Positions 22,863 through 35,718 of a stretch of DNA of 64,000 nucleotides are shown piece by piece. The notes below the pieces were generated by a model. The model was not told the origin of the DNA. It did not search any database and saw only the letters and a list, made by a program, of their open reading frames with translations. The stretch comes from Puccinia triticina (lineage: Eukaryota; Basidiomycota; Pucciniomycetes; Pucciniales; Pucciniaceae), in contig NC_070558.1 of assembly GCF_026914185.1 (NCBI RefSeq), forward strand, positions 2,728,001 to 2,792,000, read 5' to 3'. The number at the start of each line of letters is the position of its first letter. Within the stretch, counting starts at the first letter, position 1. The position numbers were made by a program, and so were the translations under genes.

Positions 22863-25800
22863 GTGGCTGGTGCACAAACTGAGTCCAAATTTGGCGGCAT
22901 GGAAGCAATTTTTGGCCTCCAGCAGAGCCGCTGTGGGAACTCCTTTGGGATGGGTTGGCATTCCTTTGAGGGAGAAATAAAAATATGATATTCCAGCTCA
23001 GTAATACTACTGTTAGGGGTGGTTTGAAATACCTGCCCCTCTATTAGACTACACAGAATTCTGACATAAAATTTATTTATTGTTGTGGTGTGACTTTATC
23101 ATGGAGAAAACTTGTATATAGTAGTCTCTATCAGACCTAGATTAGTTTTTATCAAGTACAAGATGCTCATACAACCTCTATATGGAGAGATGGGAAAAGA
23201 ATATCACCAAGTTAGGATATTTTTTGTTGGGTTTTATGGTTTTAGCAGATAGAAGTGATGGTGGAGTGTCATATGAGATTTCTCTGTTGATGTTTGATGA
23301 CCACTGAACTGGAGTGTCTCCGTGATGATGGTAAAATTATGACTGTTTGACCACTGAGCTGGGGTTCCCGGGTGATGATGGTGAAATGGTGGGAGAGGGG
23401 CCTCCCTTATATATTCTTTTCTGAGTTATTTTTGCTGGTGAGGGCTGCACTTGAGGCATTTCTGCTGGTGGTCACCCTGTGGATTGCACTGCCTTCTGCA
23501 AGGGGCGCATAACTTGAACTGATTTTCCGCATGATAATGTGCTCTTTGTACTCTTGAATGCAAGGGACTCCTAGGTTGGTTGCACTGCCAAGTAGAGGTG
23601 TTCTGACCGCATAAATTGATAGAAGGTCTGTGTGGATCTGTTGAGTTGTTGAGTGGAGGCCTAGTTGCTGCAGTTACCAACGTGCAGGTTGCATGAGGTG
23701 ATCTGTAGCTAATATTGGAGGCCTGCCTAACTAGTAAATCTAATTTTGCTCTTATATATATATACATGCTTTTATTATTTGTATGACTTTCTACCTAGAT
23801 ATGAACTATACTAAACCAACAATTGTAAATACCTTATAAACTAACAGAGCTAGCTGGGTAGTTGAAGTACTGTGAGCAGCAAGATTCAGCTGAAGGAAAA
23901 TCCCAAAGCACAACCACTATCCAAGAGGATTACAACCATTACCACAGGTAAGTGGCTTAACCTAAATCAAAGGCAGAGGCTCAGATATGTTGCTAACACA
24001 CATTTTTTCCAGGCAAAGCCAAGGAGAAAAAGACCAAACAACCCTAATACACTCAAAGAGCTGGTGAACCAACTGGTAAGTGTTTGTGTTAGAAGCAGCG
24101 GAAGTGAAACAAAAGGCTGAGAGAAAAGTTAAGCTTTTTCAGATAATGTTGCAACTCCTCTCAGCCGTTTTGCAAAAGCAAGATAAGCTTTGGAAGGAAC
24201 AAGGGCTAAGACCACATTTGAGTAAGGAACAAAGGTTCTGATAACAGAGAAGAATGAGGAGACAACTAACATCAATCCCATTGAATTACATTAGACCAAA
24301 TTGAGCATTGAATCTCATTGATTCCAATCTCACATCTTTTCACATTCTCATCTCTCTCATCAGTAGAGCGCGTTCTTTGTTCTGCTCTTAGTTAAAACTC
24401 AAATTTCACTCAGTTACTATTAGAATATTGTATTTAGAATCATAGCAGAATCTCACAATAAGAAATCTTAGTTCTCTGAAATTTTTCATTTACATCAAAA
24501 CATGATTTCAGTTTTACAATCCCGGGGCACTGATTCTGACTGCGGAAAATGGTTTGCTTTGCTTACCAGATTCCACAGCTGATTGAGATCCCAAAATCTT
24601 TCTCAATTTATGAGAAAGGGGGATGTCAATGCAGCCAACTTTGCAAATGGTGGGTAGCTCATTGTACTCAGGCTGATTTCACCTGTAGTCCAGTGACAGT
24701 TTATTCTTCCTGGTGTTGTGCCAAGAAAATTGCCACTCTCACATTGAATCAAAAGATTCAAATATTCATCCAGTTCTTCCGTGGTAAGATACAACCCAAT
24801 AAAAGTGTATCAAAGCCTCTGAAACATCAAAAGAAATTTGGGCTCCCCTTTCCAAGATTTAAAAAAAAAACTGTACATGTCACAACACATTGATTACTTC
24901 CAATGTTGTCCAAACCACACACAACCCACAACCAGTCACCCAATTTCAGCAAGCTGACATACCATCACCTGCTGTTCCTTCCTGTCAAGAAGGATGAAAA
25001 ACAGTTAGAGAAATACCCTAAGCATGCCACAAAGGCAAGATGCAAAAAGGGAGGGCCCACAATATGAACCCCTCAAACTGTGCAAGTGCTTCAGCAAAGG
25101 GGGCAACTCTTGGCTGGAATTCCAGCAAAAATAGCTACCTGGCCTCCCACTACTTGATAGCACACTTGAATTATAGCCCTCAAGGCCCCCACACAAATAA
25201 CCCACCTCCCCCAACTACTACACTCATTGAAAACCAAACACAGAAGAAAACTACACCCTCAGTGCCACACCCATTGTCACTATCCATATCAAAGCAACCA
25301 TTGGCGCAGGGGCCGCCCTTGCAAACATTCATTCTTCAAATGTAAGCTCACCATACATCTACAAGGTGTGATCCACAAGTTGTCCCCGGTTGCAAAGCAT
25401 TCCACATGCTTTTGTCTGAGCATTCTGACATCACCACACAAATGTGCTGCAAGTTCAGCCTCACGTGCATTTCCCGCCGTGCTACTGCCAAGTGGGCATT
25501 TCACCGACCTATGACTATGTGTACCACCACACCGCTAGTTTATGAGAAGAAATGAAGACCTAGAAGTTATATTTCATTAAACTTGGGTTCCTCAGTCTAA
25601 TTGAAAGTTTTCTACAAAGAGAAAATAAATAATTCCTCTATTTTCTGTCTCAAGGTGATGGGGAATTAACAACTTAGTCAGAGTTGTATTGCTCCTTTTT
25701 GACCTACAAGCTTATATGAAAAAACATCACTGTACCATTGACTTTATCTGTAGTAGCAGAATTGCCAGTCAGCTGCTTGTCTCTTGTTGATCTTATTCAG

Positions 25801-27337
25801 CCTAAGAATTCATCACTCATCAATTTACCTTCCTTTTAGGAAGGTAGGTTGCATGATTTGATTCTTATCCAAGAGAGAAAAGTCTACAAAGAGAAGGTCA
25901 AGCTTTAGCATTGACTTGTTTCTTATTTAATCAGATATTGTACTCACGTATGGTGTCTATCTGTTATTCTTTCCAGTAAAAAACCTTAAGCAGGATTTTC
26001 CTTGAGTTGGGTCTTGAGGATATTGAGTTCTGTACCCTTACCATGCTCTGTGTTGTGGAGTGTGAGGAGTGTGCAAACTTCAAACCTGGAGTGTCCAGGG
26101 AGAAAAGAGGAGGAACTGGGGTAGCAAATAATACTATGCCTTTTGGCCATCGTCCGCAGCTTCAATACTCTGCAGCTGATTGAGATTGTGGCAGCTGCCT
26201 CACTTTGTCAGAATAACACCAGTTACCTAGGTCTGCATTGTTACAGTTTAGCATTTTGTAGTTCACAGCAAGATGCTGTTAGAAGTAACTCCACTGCAGT
26301 CCACCACACTACACCAACAGCATCATCCACTTTTTCATTGGTTGAATAGCACTGCTAGCACCAACAGAGGCCCCTTTACTTTGATTTGAGGGGAGCCAAT
26401 TAGTTGTAGTAGGCATTCACTTACCCCACCCAAAACAAAGGAAATGTGTGCACATTACCTTCAGTTTGGGTTTGGTGTAACAGGAAACCCCATTGACAAG
26501 AGTGTGGCACTGCTATACTCTGCTGCACTAGGCTAAACTACTGAATGAAAGTAGTTTAGCAGCCCACCATTGCTAGTATATATGAATTTAATCAAATGGG
26601 GCTTAGGGTATATAAATGAAATCAAAGGGGGCTTAGGGGCAATGGTGAAACTGATACTTTACATGTATTGTGTATTGTGTGTTATTGTATTGAAATGCAT
26701 GTGTTTTTTGTGTATCTGTTTTCCAATACAATACACATTGTTTTTGAAAAGTGTATGGGACTGCCCTATACACTTTATTTCACTGTGTATTGGTGAAAAT
26801 ACCTGTGTATTGTATCTGTATTGTATTGCATTTTGACATATTTAGCTTCCAATACAATACACAGTTTTGGAAAACTGTGTATTGCCAAGACAGATACAAT
26901 ACATCTATTGTATCGGTTTTGCCGTTGTTAGGGGTTCTTAAGTTGATGTACTCAAGGGCCAAAGTTGCACATTTTTTGAGGGTGCGGGTAAGTCAATATG
27001 TGGTGAGGGCCACTGCAGTAAACTGTTAATCAGAGTATAAAAACACATTGCTTATTAAAACTACTTCTCTTGCCCAAAGCCAAAATTATTGCTCTTGCTG
27101 CTTTCCCTCTTATGTGTAAGATGGGAAGGATTTTGCAGGATAGTTGTCTGCTTGAGCTCAGGCTGCAAATTATCCAGGATATTCTATATAGTTCTGGTTC
27201 GCTCACAATAACGTTGATGATCAACCCTTCCCTCAAGATCCGAAGACATTGAAAGACAAAACTAGGTTTATTATGGGCTATGGAACTAAGGATGAGGCAT
27301 GGGACAGGCATTTGAACCCAAAAGTTTGGCAGATGAT
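22863..27337. other. Repeat-rich spacer without a recognisable gene
   Basis: No complete gene found. At 23,872-24,120 an open stretch with KWLNLNQRQRLRYV and KPRRKRPNNPNTLKELVNQL looks like a fragment of a repeat-borne protein, interrupted by a GT...AG-like segment. At 26,650-26,920 there are many TGTATTG/CAATACA words in both orientations, forming hairpins. At 25,370-25,510 a distant relative of the 34,875-35,718 unit is visible. Confidence 0.4.
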
Positions 27338-28338
27338 TCAAGCAGGTTTATGATTATTCTCAGCTTCTTTGGCGCGACGTTCCTTGCGTCGCTTGACGTC
27401 CCAATTGAAGACCCGAGCGATGTTGACTTGGGTGGTGGTGATCTGGTTTCTCAGATAAGCCTGTTCTTCTGAGACTTCTTCTAGCTTTAACTTGGCCGAC
27501 TCGATCTTGTTCTTCAGTAGTTCACGTGCCTCTGATAGTGGGTATGCGAGCATGGTGTTTGCCTGGAAACGAGATAGGGGGACTAAGATCAGCCAAAAGA
27601 TAGACGAAAAGAATAAATCAACGAAATCCTGCTGACGCCAAGCCATAGGTACACTTCTTCAACGGGCTCGACAACTGCACTAGTATACACTGTATCCGCC
27701 AATTCGAAGTGAGTTTCTAACGATTCATTAGCTTCCTGTAAGCGGTCACGAAATAAGGTTAAAAGCGCATTTCCAAGAACCTAAGTGATCCCTCAACTAT
27801 CGGAAACCATCAACTTGTAATGATGGATACATACCTTTTTCAGTTGTAACAGCTCTACGGCTTCTAATGTCCGCTCCAATTCCGGAATCTTCTCTTCAAA
27901 TCCCAGCTGTTTCTGTAACGTACTCTTTTCCATAAATTGGTACTTTCTGAACTCGGAAAGGCGGACATAAATTCACGGACAGGAATTGGTGAATTTTACG
28001 CGTGCGAGAGAGAGAGAGAGAGAACCGTGAAAATTACGGATGATAGACTCACATACCCAATCATCTGTTGCCAAGCCTGTAGAGCAGGTTCGATCTCAGC
28101 ATCCGGTCCACCCAAGTAATCCTCGACATTATCCTGTTTGATTTTTCGAGCCCATCAATGACTGACCTATGAGTTATATACGGGGGATGAATGGGGTTGG
28201 AGATCTAGTTCTGAGAGATGAAAGAGAGAGACAGAAAAAACTGTTACAAGTCGAAGGAATGCTGACGATGAAGAGAGCCTCGGGGATACCTCTTGGGCCA
28301 ACTTGAGTGGTGGTGACAATGTTCGGCTGTTGACTCAT
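27338..28338 (-). CDS. PAC10: Prefoldin subunit 3
   Basis: Five exons join into a 194-aa protein: 28338-28267, 28133-28057, 27946-27835, 27735-27637 and 27562-27338, all with GT-AG introns. Landmarks match prefoldin subunit 3 (VBP1/Pac10/Gim2): an EDYLGG start of the first helix, a long coiled coil with EKIPELERTLE, the LWLG-ANTMLAYPL beta-hairpin region, and the C-terminal ITTTQVNIARVFNWDVKRR signature. The length is close to the human protein (197 aa, from memory). Prefoldin is a cytosolic hexameric chaperone that passes unfolded actin and tubulin to the CCT chaperonin; subunit 3 is one of its two alpha-class subunits. The ATG (MSQQPN...) lies 414 bp from the divergent MYG1 start, so the two genes probably share a promoter. 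No damage is seen. Confidence 0.92.
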
Positions 28339-28752
28339 CCCGGGAGTGATGGTGTGAGGGTATCTGAGTTATTTGTGCCTTGAGAGATGAGTCTTCTTGG
28401 GTTGCTGATTTGGTTTGATAGCTGGTGGTGGTGCCATCAAGTCACCCCCAGCTCTGAGTTTCGATCGTCGCCACAATTCTAAGGCGGGCGGATGTCAGAA
28501 ACATACTATTTCAGGTTCATATTGAATAAAATCTAGTTCATGCCACGTTTAAGCCCTATCCACTGACCCTTGCCTTGATCCAGGGAAAGAAGTCTCGATC
28601 AATTCCCATTGGCATCACAGGACACAACGGCAGGCATCAGCGCATTCCGACGTACCCACTGGTACAGAAAATCTTTTTCGAACAGTCCCTTCGATCCATC
28701 CAAGCAAGCCTTCGCCAACCCGCGCTACTTCTGTCGCGTACGAACATTCAAG
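28339..28752. promoter_or_regulatory. Shared intergenic region of the divergent prefoldin/MYG1 pair
   Basis: 414 bp between two divergent start codons. It must hold both promoters; I see no convincing TATA box. A frame open upstream of the MYG1 ATG lacks its own ATG because a TGA lies at 28,576. Confidence 0.5.
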
Positions 28753-30446
28753 ATGGCCTCGGAAAACGTGTCTTCTGGAGAGGTCAAGAAGCCTCGGCTC
28801 GAGTCACCTCTGATCGGAACTCATAGTGGCACCTTCCATGCTGATGAAGCATTGGCTGTCAGCTTGTTAAGAAGCTTGGACAAATTCAAATCATCTCGTC
28901 TGTCTCTCTTCTTTCTGTCGATCTATCATATATAATTATTTTTGCGGCGATTGAAATAAACGCTTGACGGATGAAAGTGACATGATTGAATTTCGTCTTC
29001 TGATACATAGGTTTGGTGAGAACCAGAGATCCCGCCGTGCTTGAAACTTGCGATATCGTTGTTGATGTAGGTGGACAATATGACCCAGCGCGTCATCGCT
29101 ACGATCACCATCAACGCGAGTTCTCAGAGACCTATTCAGGAGACCATCGCACAAAGCTTTCCTCCGCTGGTCTGATTTACAAGTAAGCAGACCTTTTCCT
29201 GAAGCTTAAGGTGGCTTCGTTTTTGTTTCTCTTCCTAATATGAATAGATTTCAAGGTGGATGATCACTTACGCAACTTTCTTATTTTCTCCTCATAGACA
29301 TTTCGCGTCAGAAATCGTGGCCAGTCATTTGAACATTCCCATCAATGACCCCACAGTTCCAATTCTCGTCGCGAAACTGTACGATGGTTTCATTGAAGCG
29401 ATCGACGCGATTGACAATGTGAGGTTTGAAGACTATTTTGCAGAGTTCCATCTTGCTTAATTTCATGGCATGTTTGTTAGGGCATAGAACGGTACGAAAC
29501 TGTTGACCAGGACGGCAAACCTACCGATCTAACCGTCAAAACCAGATACCAATCTTCTACCGACTTGAGCAGTCGCATAAGTCATGTAATATACCCTGCC
29601 GTTCTAGTCGTTTCTTTGACAAACGATTTCCATCTTCCAGTGTTTGCTTACTTGATATACATTACCTCCCCTGGTTGTCTGGCTGAAATAGCTGAACCCC
29701 GCGTGGAATGAGCCGGTCAACAACGCAATTCTAGATGTCAGTTGAATTATTCTTTGTATCATTCAACCAGATCAAGATATGCGAACTCCGATTGGCCTTC
29801 AATCACGCTTGACCAGGTCCTGCAGTGAAAACGCAAAAGTTTATCCACACTAGCGATCCTAACTCGATCACGCTTTTCTTTCTTTCCTTGCAGGCTCAAT
29901 TCGAAAAAGCCTCTAGTCTCGCAGGATCCGAATTCTTTTCTCGCTTAGATTATTTCTCCAAGGCTTGGTTACCTGGTCGAGAGCTGGTTGTTAAAGCTTT
30001 GGAGAACCGGTTTACTAATCAGGCCCAAGACAAACTGGGCAGAGTGCTCATCTTCGATAGCTTTTGCCCTTGGAAAGTACGTTTCTCATATGCCTCAAGA
30101 GTATGATGGTGTTCGCGCAGCACAATTTTGACTAGTTTTGTACCTTTTCTAGGATCACCTTCACACCTTGGAGAAGACCACCCTGACAGAGTCCTGTGAG
30201 CGACCTCTGTATGTTCTTTACGCAGACGAGAGTCAAAACTGGAGGATCCAGGCCATCCCCGTGAGCCCGGGGGGATTTGAATCACGTAAAGCACTGCCCG
30301 AAGCCTGGCGTGGGGTGCGGGATTCAGCTCTCAGTGAGCTCATCGACATCCCTGGCTGCATTTTCGTACACGCTTCCGGCTTTATCGGCGGCCATCAAAA
30401 CTTCGAGGGTGCCTTGAAAATGGCTCAAAAGGCGCTTGAAGCCTAG
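28753..30446 (+). CDS. MYG1: MYG1-family exonuclease/hydrolase
   Basis: Seven exons (28753-28897, 29011-29182, 29298-29418, 29481-29585, 29692-29736, 29894-30076, 30153-30446) give about 354 aa. The N-terminus carries IGTHSGTFHADEA (residues 21-33) and RHRYDHHQREF (from residue 76), the metal-binding His/Asp motifs of the MYG1/UPF0160 family. The C-terminus has PEAWRG-RD and CIFVHASGFIGGH. Human MYG1 is described as a nucleo-mitochondrial 3'-5' RNA exonuclease; that function is carried over by family. The chosen ATG gives MASENVSSG, with no obvious mitochondrial presequence; upstream codons remain open for 58 codons but without ATG. All intron borders are GT-AG and the frame is intact, so the gene looks functional. 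Confidence 0.92.
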
Positions 30447-31112
30447 CCTAAACTACCTGGCCCCAAACTCTCCGGCATTCCTACGCACCTGAATATTGTC
30501 TTTTCCAAGAAGCTTTGGCAGAATCACAAAAAAAAAGTTTTCAAAACTCCTTTGCAAATCCCATATCTTTCATATATACTCGGAGTTTTCATTTGACAGG
30601 TGTCAGATATGGCTCAAGGCTAAATTTAAACAGAGCCATCATCCTTGAGCAGATGGTCTTGGAGTAGATTACAGGGAACACTGAGGTCATATTTGGAACC
30701 AGAGCTGCTCATTGACCCTCCCAACCATGGCACATGGTGATAGAGTGCTGCCCTCCGCCCAAATGGAGGGGCTAACTGAGCACCAGACTGTTACACAACC
30801 TGCAAGGGACAAGAGGGCTGTGGGATACTCCAGCCAGAAGTTGATCTAGAAATCAAAAATAAACCCTTACACCAAAACAAAACAAAAAATTGAAAAGGTT
30901 ATCTTCTGTGTATCTTTTTTTGGCTTCATTCCAATCTTGACATAGCTTCCAACTTGGTGAGAAATGCAGTCATCACATTTCTTATCACCGCTCATCTCAT
31001 CCTCACTCCGGCCATTCACTAACCCATTCCTTTTTTCTTGAACTCAGTCTTCTTGTTGCAGATTGCTCTTTACTCCTTACTCTTCTATATCTTGTTTATT
31101 ACCTATTATATT
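30447..31112. other. Gene-free spacer downstream of MYG1
   Basis: No gene seen. About 30,690-30,850 contains words (GGAACCAGAGCTGC, GGGATACTCCAGCCAG) loosely resembling 34,580-34,640, possibly a dispersed short repeat. Confidence 0.4.
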
Positions 31113-31115
31113 AGG

Positions 31116-32044
31116 CACCAGGAAAAAAATTAGTCACTTGATGGCAAGTGACATGACACAGCTTTGTTTTCAGCTCCAACACTACTCCAATGCTGCTCCT
31201 CTCCACCAGCACATCTAGGGCTCACATGACAGGTGTCAGGATCAAAGCACTCAATGTGAAAAAAACAGATTATGCTCAGCTGTGGCCCTGGCCCAGCTGA
31301 TGCTCAGCTTTTACCCTGGCTCAGCTGATGCTCAGTTTTTGCCCTGGCCCAGCTGATGCTCAGCTTTGGAACCAGCCACCTGATGCTCATCTTTGGCCCT
31401 GGTACAGCTGATGCTCAGCCTTGGCCGTGGCTCAGCTGATGCTCAGCTTTGGCCCTAGCCTAGCTGATTTTCAGCTCTGGTCCTTTCCAAGCTGATTCCC
31501 ATCTTTTTCCCTGGTCTGGCTCAGCTGATACTCAGCAATCTGGGAATCAACTGGCCAGCTGGCCCATGAATGGGTCAAAGCTGATCATCAGCTGGGACAG
31601 GACTAGGAAAAGGCTGAGAAAGGACTTGTAAAAAGCTGAGCATCAGCTGCGCAAGTACTAGTACAAAGCTGAGCATCAGCTGCGCAAGTACTAGTACAAA
31701 GCTGAGCATCACCTGGGCAAGGAATGGTCAAAAGTCTTTATTCCAATTCTGAGAGCAAGCTGTGTGAAAAAGCTGAGTATGAGCTGGGCAAAAAAGCTGA
31801 GTATGATGTGGGCAAAAAAGCTGAGTATGAGCTGGGTACCAAAGCTGAGTATCAGCTGGATAGAACTGAGGATAATTTGAGCACATCAAAAACTGAAAAG
31901 GACCTCCTTGGTAAATTTTGGAAGGTGAGGAAATTGTTGGGAGATTGGGGTAGATAGTGGATAGATATTGGATAGATGGTGGGTAGCTGGCTGGAGCTGG
32001 TGTGATGTCACTTGTCATCAACTGCCTATTTTATTTTCCTGGTG
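31116..32044. mobile_element. CACTA-like foldback element with CAGCTGATGCTCAGC arrays
   Basis: Ends CACCAGGAAAAAAATTAG (left) and, reversed, CACCAGGAAAATAAAATAG (right), with AGG on both sides (31,113-31,115 and 32,045-32,047). The next bases are also mirrored (GGCAAGTGACATGACAC / GACAAGTGACATCACAC). Inside, degenerate tandem words AGCTGATGCTCAGC fill the left half (31,270-31,545) and their reverse complement GCTGAGCATCAGCT the right half (31,580-31,860). Non-coding, 929 bp. The 3-bp duplication and CAC start fit the CACTA superfamily although the terminus is CACCA. Confidence 0.7.
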
Positions 32045-32047
32045 AGG

Positions 32048-32417
32048 GTTTCTTATTTCTTTCTTATCAATATCCTTCTTCTTGCCAACAACCAATCATC
32101 AGTATCTCATCCCTTAGTCTTGCTCCTCTAGTCCTCTAGTTTTCACTATTCAGTTGTCCTTGTTCTAACAATCAGATACACTTCTAGGGTTTGTTTCATT
32201 CTTTTATCATTGTTCTCTTTTATTCTTGTTTCTCATGATTCTTACTTCTTGTTTTTCAGTTCCTGTTCTTTTTTTTAACAGCAATTCCGTCATAGTTTCA
32301 ATAATAGGGTCCAATGGTGGGCATTGTTGATATGCATGAGACAAGTGTGAGTCTTGTTGTGTTTATCTTTGTTGTTGCCCAAGTGCGCCCGCAAGCGCCA
32401 GTAAACTAGTATCCAAA
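32048..32417. other. AT-rich spacer
   Basis: No gene or clear repeat seen. Confidence 0.4.
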
Positions 32418-32420
32418 TAA

Positions 32421-32580
32421 GGCCCTGTTTGGCTGCCGCGTTATACGACATAAATGGTCAAATTTATGATGCGCAACCCCTGGGGGTTTCAAAGCTTTGG
32501 TGGAAACGGGGGCAAAATTTGGGTTGCGGCGTCATAAATTTGACCATTTATGTTGTATAACGCGGCAGCCAAACTGGGCC
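32421..32580. mobile_element. PIF/Harbinger-type MITE, uninterrupted (160 bp)
   Basis: Ends GGCCCTGTTTGGCTGCCGCG and, reversed, GGCCCAGTTTGGCTGCCGCG, flanked by TAA at 32,418-32,420 and 32,581-32,583. The TWA duplication and GG start fit PIF/Harbinger. It is the empty-site version of the element at 6,854-7,497 and is very clean, suggesting recent movement. Confidence 0.85.
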
Positions 32581-32583
32581 TAA

Positions 32584-33537
32584 GTGTGAATCCCCGTAAG
32601 TGTGTGCCCAACTGGGATTCAGTCATGTGTGGACCCCTTGCAAGTACAAGTTGTCATTCTTGGCTGGGTGTTTTCCCTGGTTGTGGTGCTCAAGTGAGCA
32701 TAAACCACGTGAATATTCCATGTGTGGATTGCTCTCAAGCAGGAATACTGGGTGGACACGGAATACACAGCTAACAGGCCTGTGGGCTATAATAGACCCC
32801 AAACCTCTGTGTAAAGGGAGGGTTTGGCAGATTATTATAAAAGATTACTACGCCTGTCTACCTTGTTTGATACAAACAACTGGGTCTTTTATCTGTTCAA
32901 ATATCTACTTCCTGATTTTTCTCAGTACTCTCCTCACTCCGCCTTTGCATCCAACTCTGACTCAACTCCCTTTTCCATTCTCACCACTTGCTACCCTTTT
33001 GAGGTAAACTAGAGTTTTCATTTTATGAACCTACTTGTCAGAATTCTGGCTCATCTTCTTTGCTCACAGTCTTCCTCTTTTCCATTACTGATTAGTGATG
33101 CCCAAAACCCCCCCTTTTTTAATATATCATTTACATCACAATGTGTGATGTATTCTTTATTTCCATCAATTATTTATTGATGCTTTCCATCACAAGATTG
33201 TGATGTTTAGTTTCTCTTTCCATTGTTAAGTTAAAATTCCTTTCACATGTTACTGTTTCTTTAACCTGTGTCTATCTCTCCTTCCATCTCATGTGAAATG
33301 TCTTTTTTGTTTGCTTTGTCACTTAGGACCCCTTTGGATCTTGCAAGGGGGCTCTCTAGTTGTGACTAAATAGTTCCTCTGCTTGGATTTGAAATCAAAT
33401 CATCAATTCATAGCTCTAACTACCCAGATCTACCTTTGCTCCTTGGTCCAATTGCAAGACCCCTCAAGATTGAAACTCTCACCTCATCAAACCCCTTTCA
33501 CTGAATGAAATTCTCTCACTACTTAGGTTTGGGTACC
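32584..33537. other. AT-rich spacer with short hairpins
   Basis: No gene seen. 33,120-33,205 has inverted words around CATCACAATGTGTGATG and CATCACAAGATTGTGATG. Confidence 0.4.
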
Positions 33538-34307
33538 TGTCAGCCTCGAGCCATGAATTAGACACTTCACTGCGCCAAGAGGCTACTTCAGTAACCCCTG
33601 CACAGAAGGTAAGCGCCTTACTGCGCCATAAAGAGCGCAAAACAGAGCGTGTTCAGGAACGTAAAATAAAGACTAGCCAAGTACATGCTAGTGTAAGAAA
33701 GTCCGCAACAAGTAGCAGACTCTCAACTCAAAGCAGAAATGCTATTCCCTATTAAGGAATTAGCATCCCTCATGAATATAGCTATTCCCTACAGGAATAT
33801 TTATCCAAGCGCAACACACACAAAACCAAGCGGTTAAAAACCAGGGGACCTTGCTACAAAGAGATCCCCTAGATTTTGATAGCCTTTTGATTACAGGATT
33901 CAATAATACCCTTGCCTACCAATTCCAAGCAATTACAACACTAGGTCATGATTGGGGCCTTTATATCTTTCTCCTTTACTCTACTCTTCCTCATCTCTTC
34001 CCCATCTCATTATTCTTTGATCCCTTTTCATCCAAACTCCTGCGCAATCCATCTCTACTAAGTAGTTTGAGCATTTCTTAGTCTTTACTAGTTTACTACT
34101 GCCTACCGCCTGCTTGATTTTGATATTCAGAGCTAGTCACAGAAGAGACTACCCCTGACAGCACAACATGCTCTACCAGCCCCTCCATAAGAGGCACAGA
34201 TTTCTCCTCCTGCTCTGTAGTTGAGTTGAATGTGTTTTTCCTATTCAGGAACTCATCACCTGTTCAGTCTATTCAGGGTGTTGCCACTCTAGAGACGCAC
34301 CCTGACA
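33538..34307. mobile_element. Possible solo LTR (TGTCAG...CTGACA)
   Basis: A 770-bp stretch begins TGTCAGCCTCGAGCC and ends CACCCTGACA, giving the inverted TGTCAG/CTGACA edges usual for an LTR. No identical flank duplication and no second copy are visible, so this is tentative. Confidence 0.3.
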
Positions 34308-34392
34308 GAATTGATGGAATATGTGCTTCATGCCCAATATTTGTGGCTGAGCCTTATCATTGTATGATTCAACAGTTACCTGTAAGACCAAT

Positions 34393-34474
34393 GTGTGTTT
34401 AGCTCAGTGGTATTAGAGCAGCTCTCATGAACGTAGAAGGTTGTGGGTTCAAACTTCAAATCCCACAACACACA
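34393..34474 (+). repeat. tRNA-like repeat, copy 1
   Basis: Contains an A-box-like TTAGCTCAGTGG and a B-box-like GGTTCAA region, and the two ends pair (GTGTGTT with AACACAC), so it looks like a tRNA body. The anticodon arm does not fold and the T arm carries a 7-8 nt duplication (CAAACTTCAAATCC). An almost identical copy lies at 46,805-46,878 with the same upstream word GTAAGACCAA. I read it as a tRNA-derived SINE head or pseudo-tRNA, not a working tRNA. Confidence 0.5.
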
Positions 34475-34874
34475 ATTATTTTCAATTCACTGAGCACGTG
34501 CATCCCACTTCTGCATGATATCGGGGACCCAAGCACCATTGCTGAACTAACTGCGGGGACACCTCTGGTGCAGGTGAGGTTTGGAACCACCAGCTGCAGA
34601 GGTTTTTGTGGGGGACCCCGCAGGGATACCCTAGCCAGGAAAAATATACTCCCCAGTTCCAAAATATCAAATAAAATCCTGCCTTCTAAGCCTTGCCTGG
34701 GCGCGCTGCGCTTGTGCCCCTTGAGCGGGTCTTCTAGGAGCGCATTTTCTCAAAGGTGGCACCGTCAATCCTAAAACCTAGAGAATTTCAACTGGCACCT
34801 GCGGGCGGGTACCGCACGCACCTGCCAGGCGGTGCCAGGTGCCCGTTTTTTTGAAAAAAGTGGTGCGGTACCGG
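34475..34874. other. Spacer with palindromic GGTACC/GGTGCC words
   Basis: No gene. 34,790-34,874 carries CCAGGCGGTGCCAGGTGCCCG and GCGGTACCGG words that recur around 36,070-36,195, so the LTR-like unit at 34,875 probably landed inside or beside this repeat. Confidence 0.35.
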
Positions 34875-35718
34875 TGTGAGAATGAAAGCTGGTTAGTTGG
34901 TGGAAATGTCCTCTGACCGCCTCCTTCAAGAATATTAATGTACGGGCTGTGTGGTTGTTGGTAACTCGGCTCCACACTGCTACTTTCCGCTAGCCTTCAG
35001 CACTCCTCTCCTGAGCCTGATCTATAGCGTAATAATCCGCAAGTGAATAAAGCTCCGCACTCCGTAAGCACAAAATCCGCAAGTAACTCTCAAAGTAAAT
35101 ATAAGATCCCAGATAATCTCCTAATAACTCTAGTACGTTTGTAGTTGTAAGTACAATGATGAGTAATCCGTAAGAATGATAGGATAATTGGATTATAGGA
35201 TCCCCCCTTCCCTGTCCTTCCCTCCACACACATTGCAGTTCCCACCCAATCCCGCACGTCTGACACTTTCCCATACTAGTCCTCCAGCTCTGCCTGCTAT
35301 CCCGCTTGTCACTTTCCCAGACTCCGCTCCTCTCCGACGCTTGACCTCCCACCGTCCTCTGTCTAGCCCCCGTCAGTTGGTCTCTCGCCACCGCCTCCAC
35401 CCTGGTTCCACCCGCTGGTGGAACCCTCTTTGGCTGTCGTGACTCACCTGCTGCTACCAGTCCACGTGTGTAGCCCCGCCGCCGTCCAGCCCTGTCTTTT
35501 CCACTCCGATCCGAATACCTGATCCAAAATCCGCAGTCCGCAATCCGTGCATTCCAATCCGCGTGTGACTTTCCGTAAGCTTTCTTAGCGTGCTTTCCTG
35601 ACATCATCCTCAGTGCTTATGTCACCGGAATGCATTCTGCCTGAGCGGCTTTGTGCATTCCCGCCTGCGCTATCCCCTTGTGGACATTCTACCGCGCTTG
35701 CCTATATAAATCACCACA
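34875..35718. mobile_element. LTR-like unit, uninterrupted copy (844 bp)
   Basis: Runs TGTGAGAATGAAAGC to TATATAAATCACCACA, the same unit as in 19,751-21,460. Non-coding. An AATAAA word lies near 35,046. It has no matching flank duplication that I can see. Confidence 0.55.

Noticed and set aside
26480..26568. A hAT-like end (GTAGTTTAGCAGCCCACCATTG)
   Set aside because: It resembles hAT ends in this window, but no matching left end with an 8-bp duplication was found.
28575..28826. An upstream start for MYG1 (28,609) giving a mitochondrial-looking leader
   Set aside because: The upstream start is a TTG, not ATG, and a TGA lies at 28,576; the first in-frame ATG is 28,753.
34393..34474. A functional tRNA-Met with CAT anticodon
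   Set aside because: The anticodon stem cannot form and the T arm has an insertion; treated as a tRNA-like repeat.
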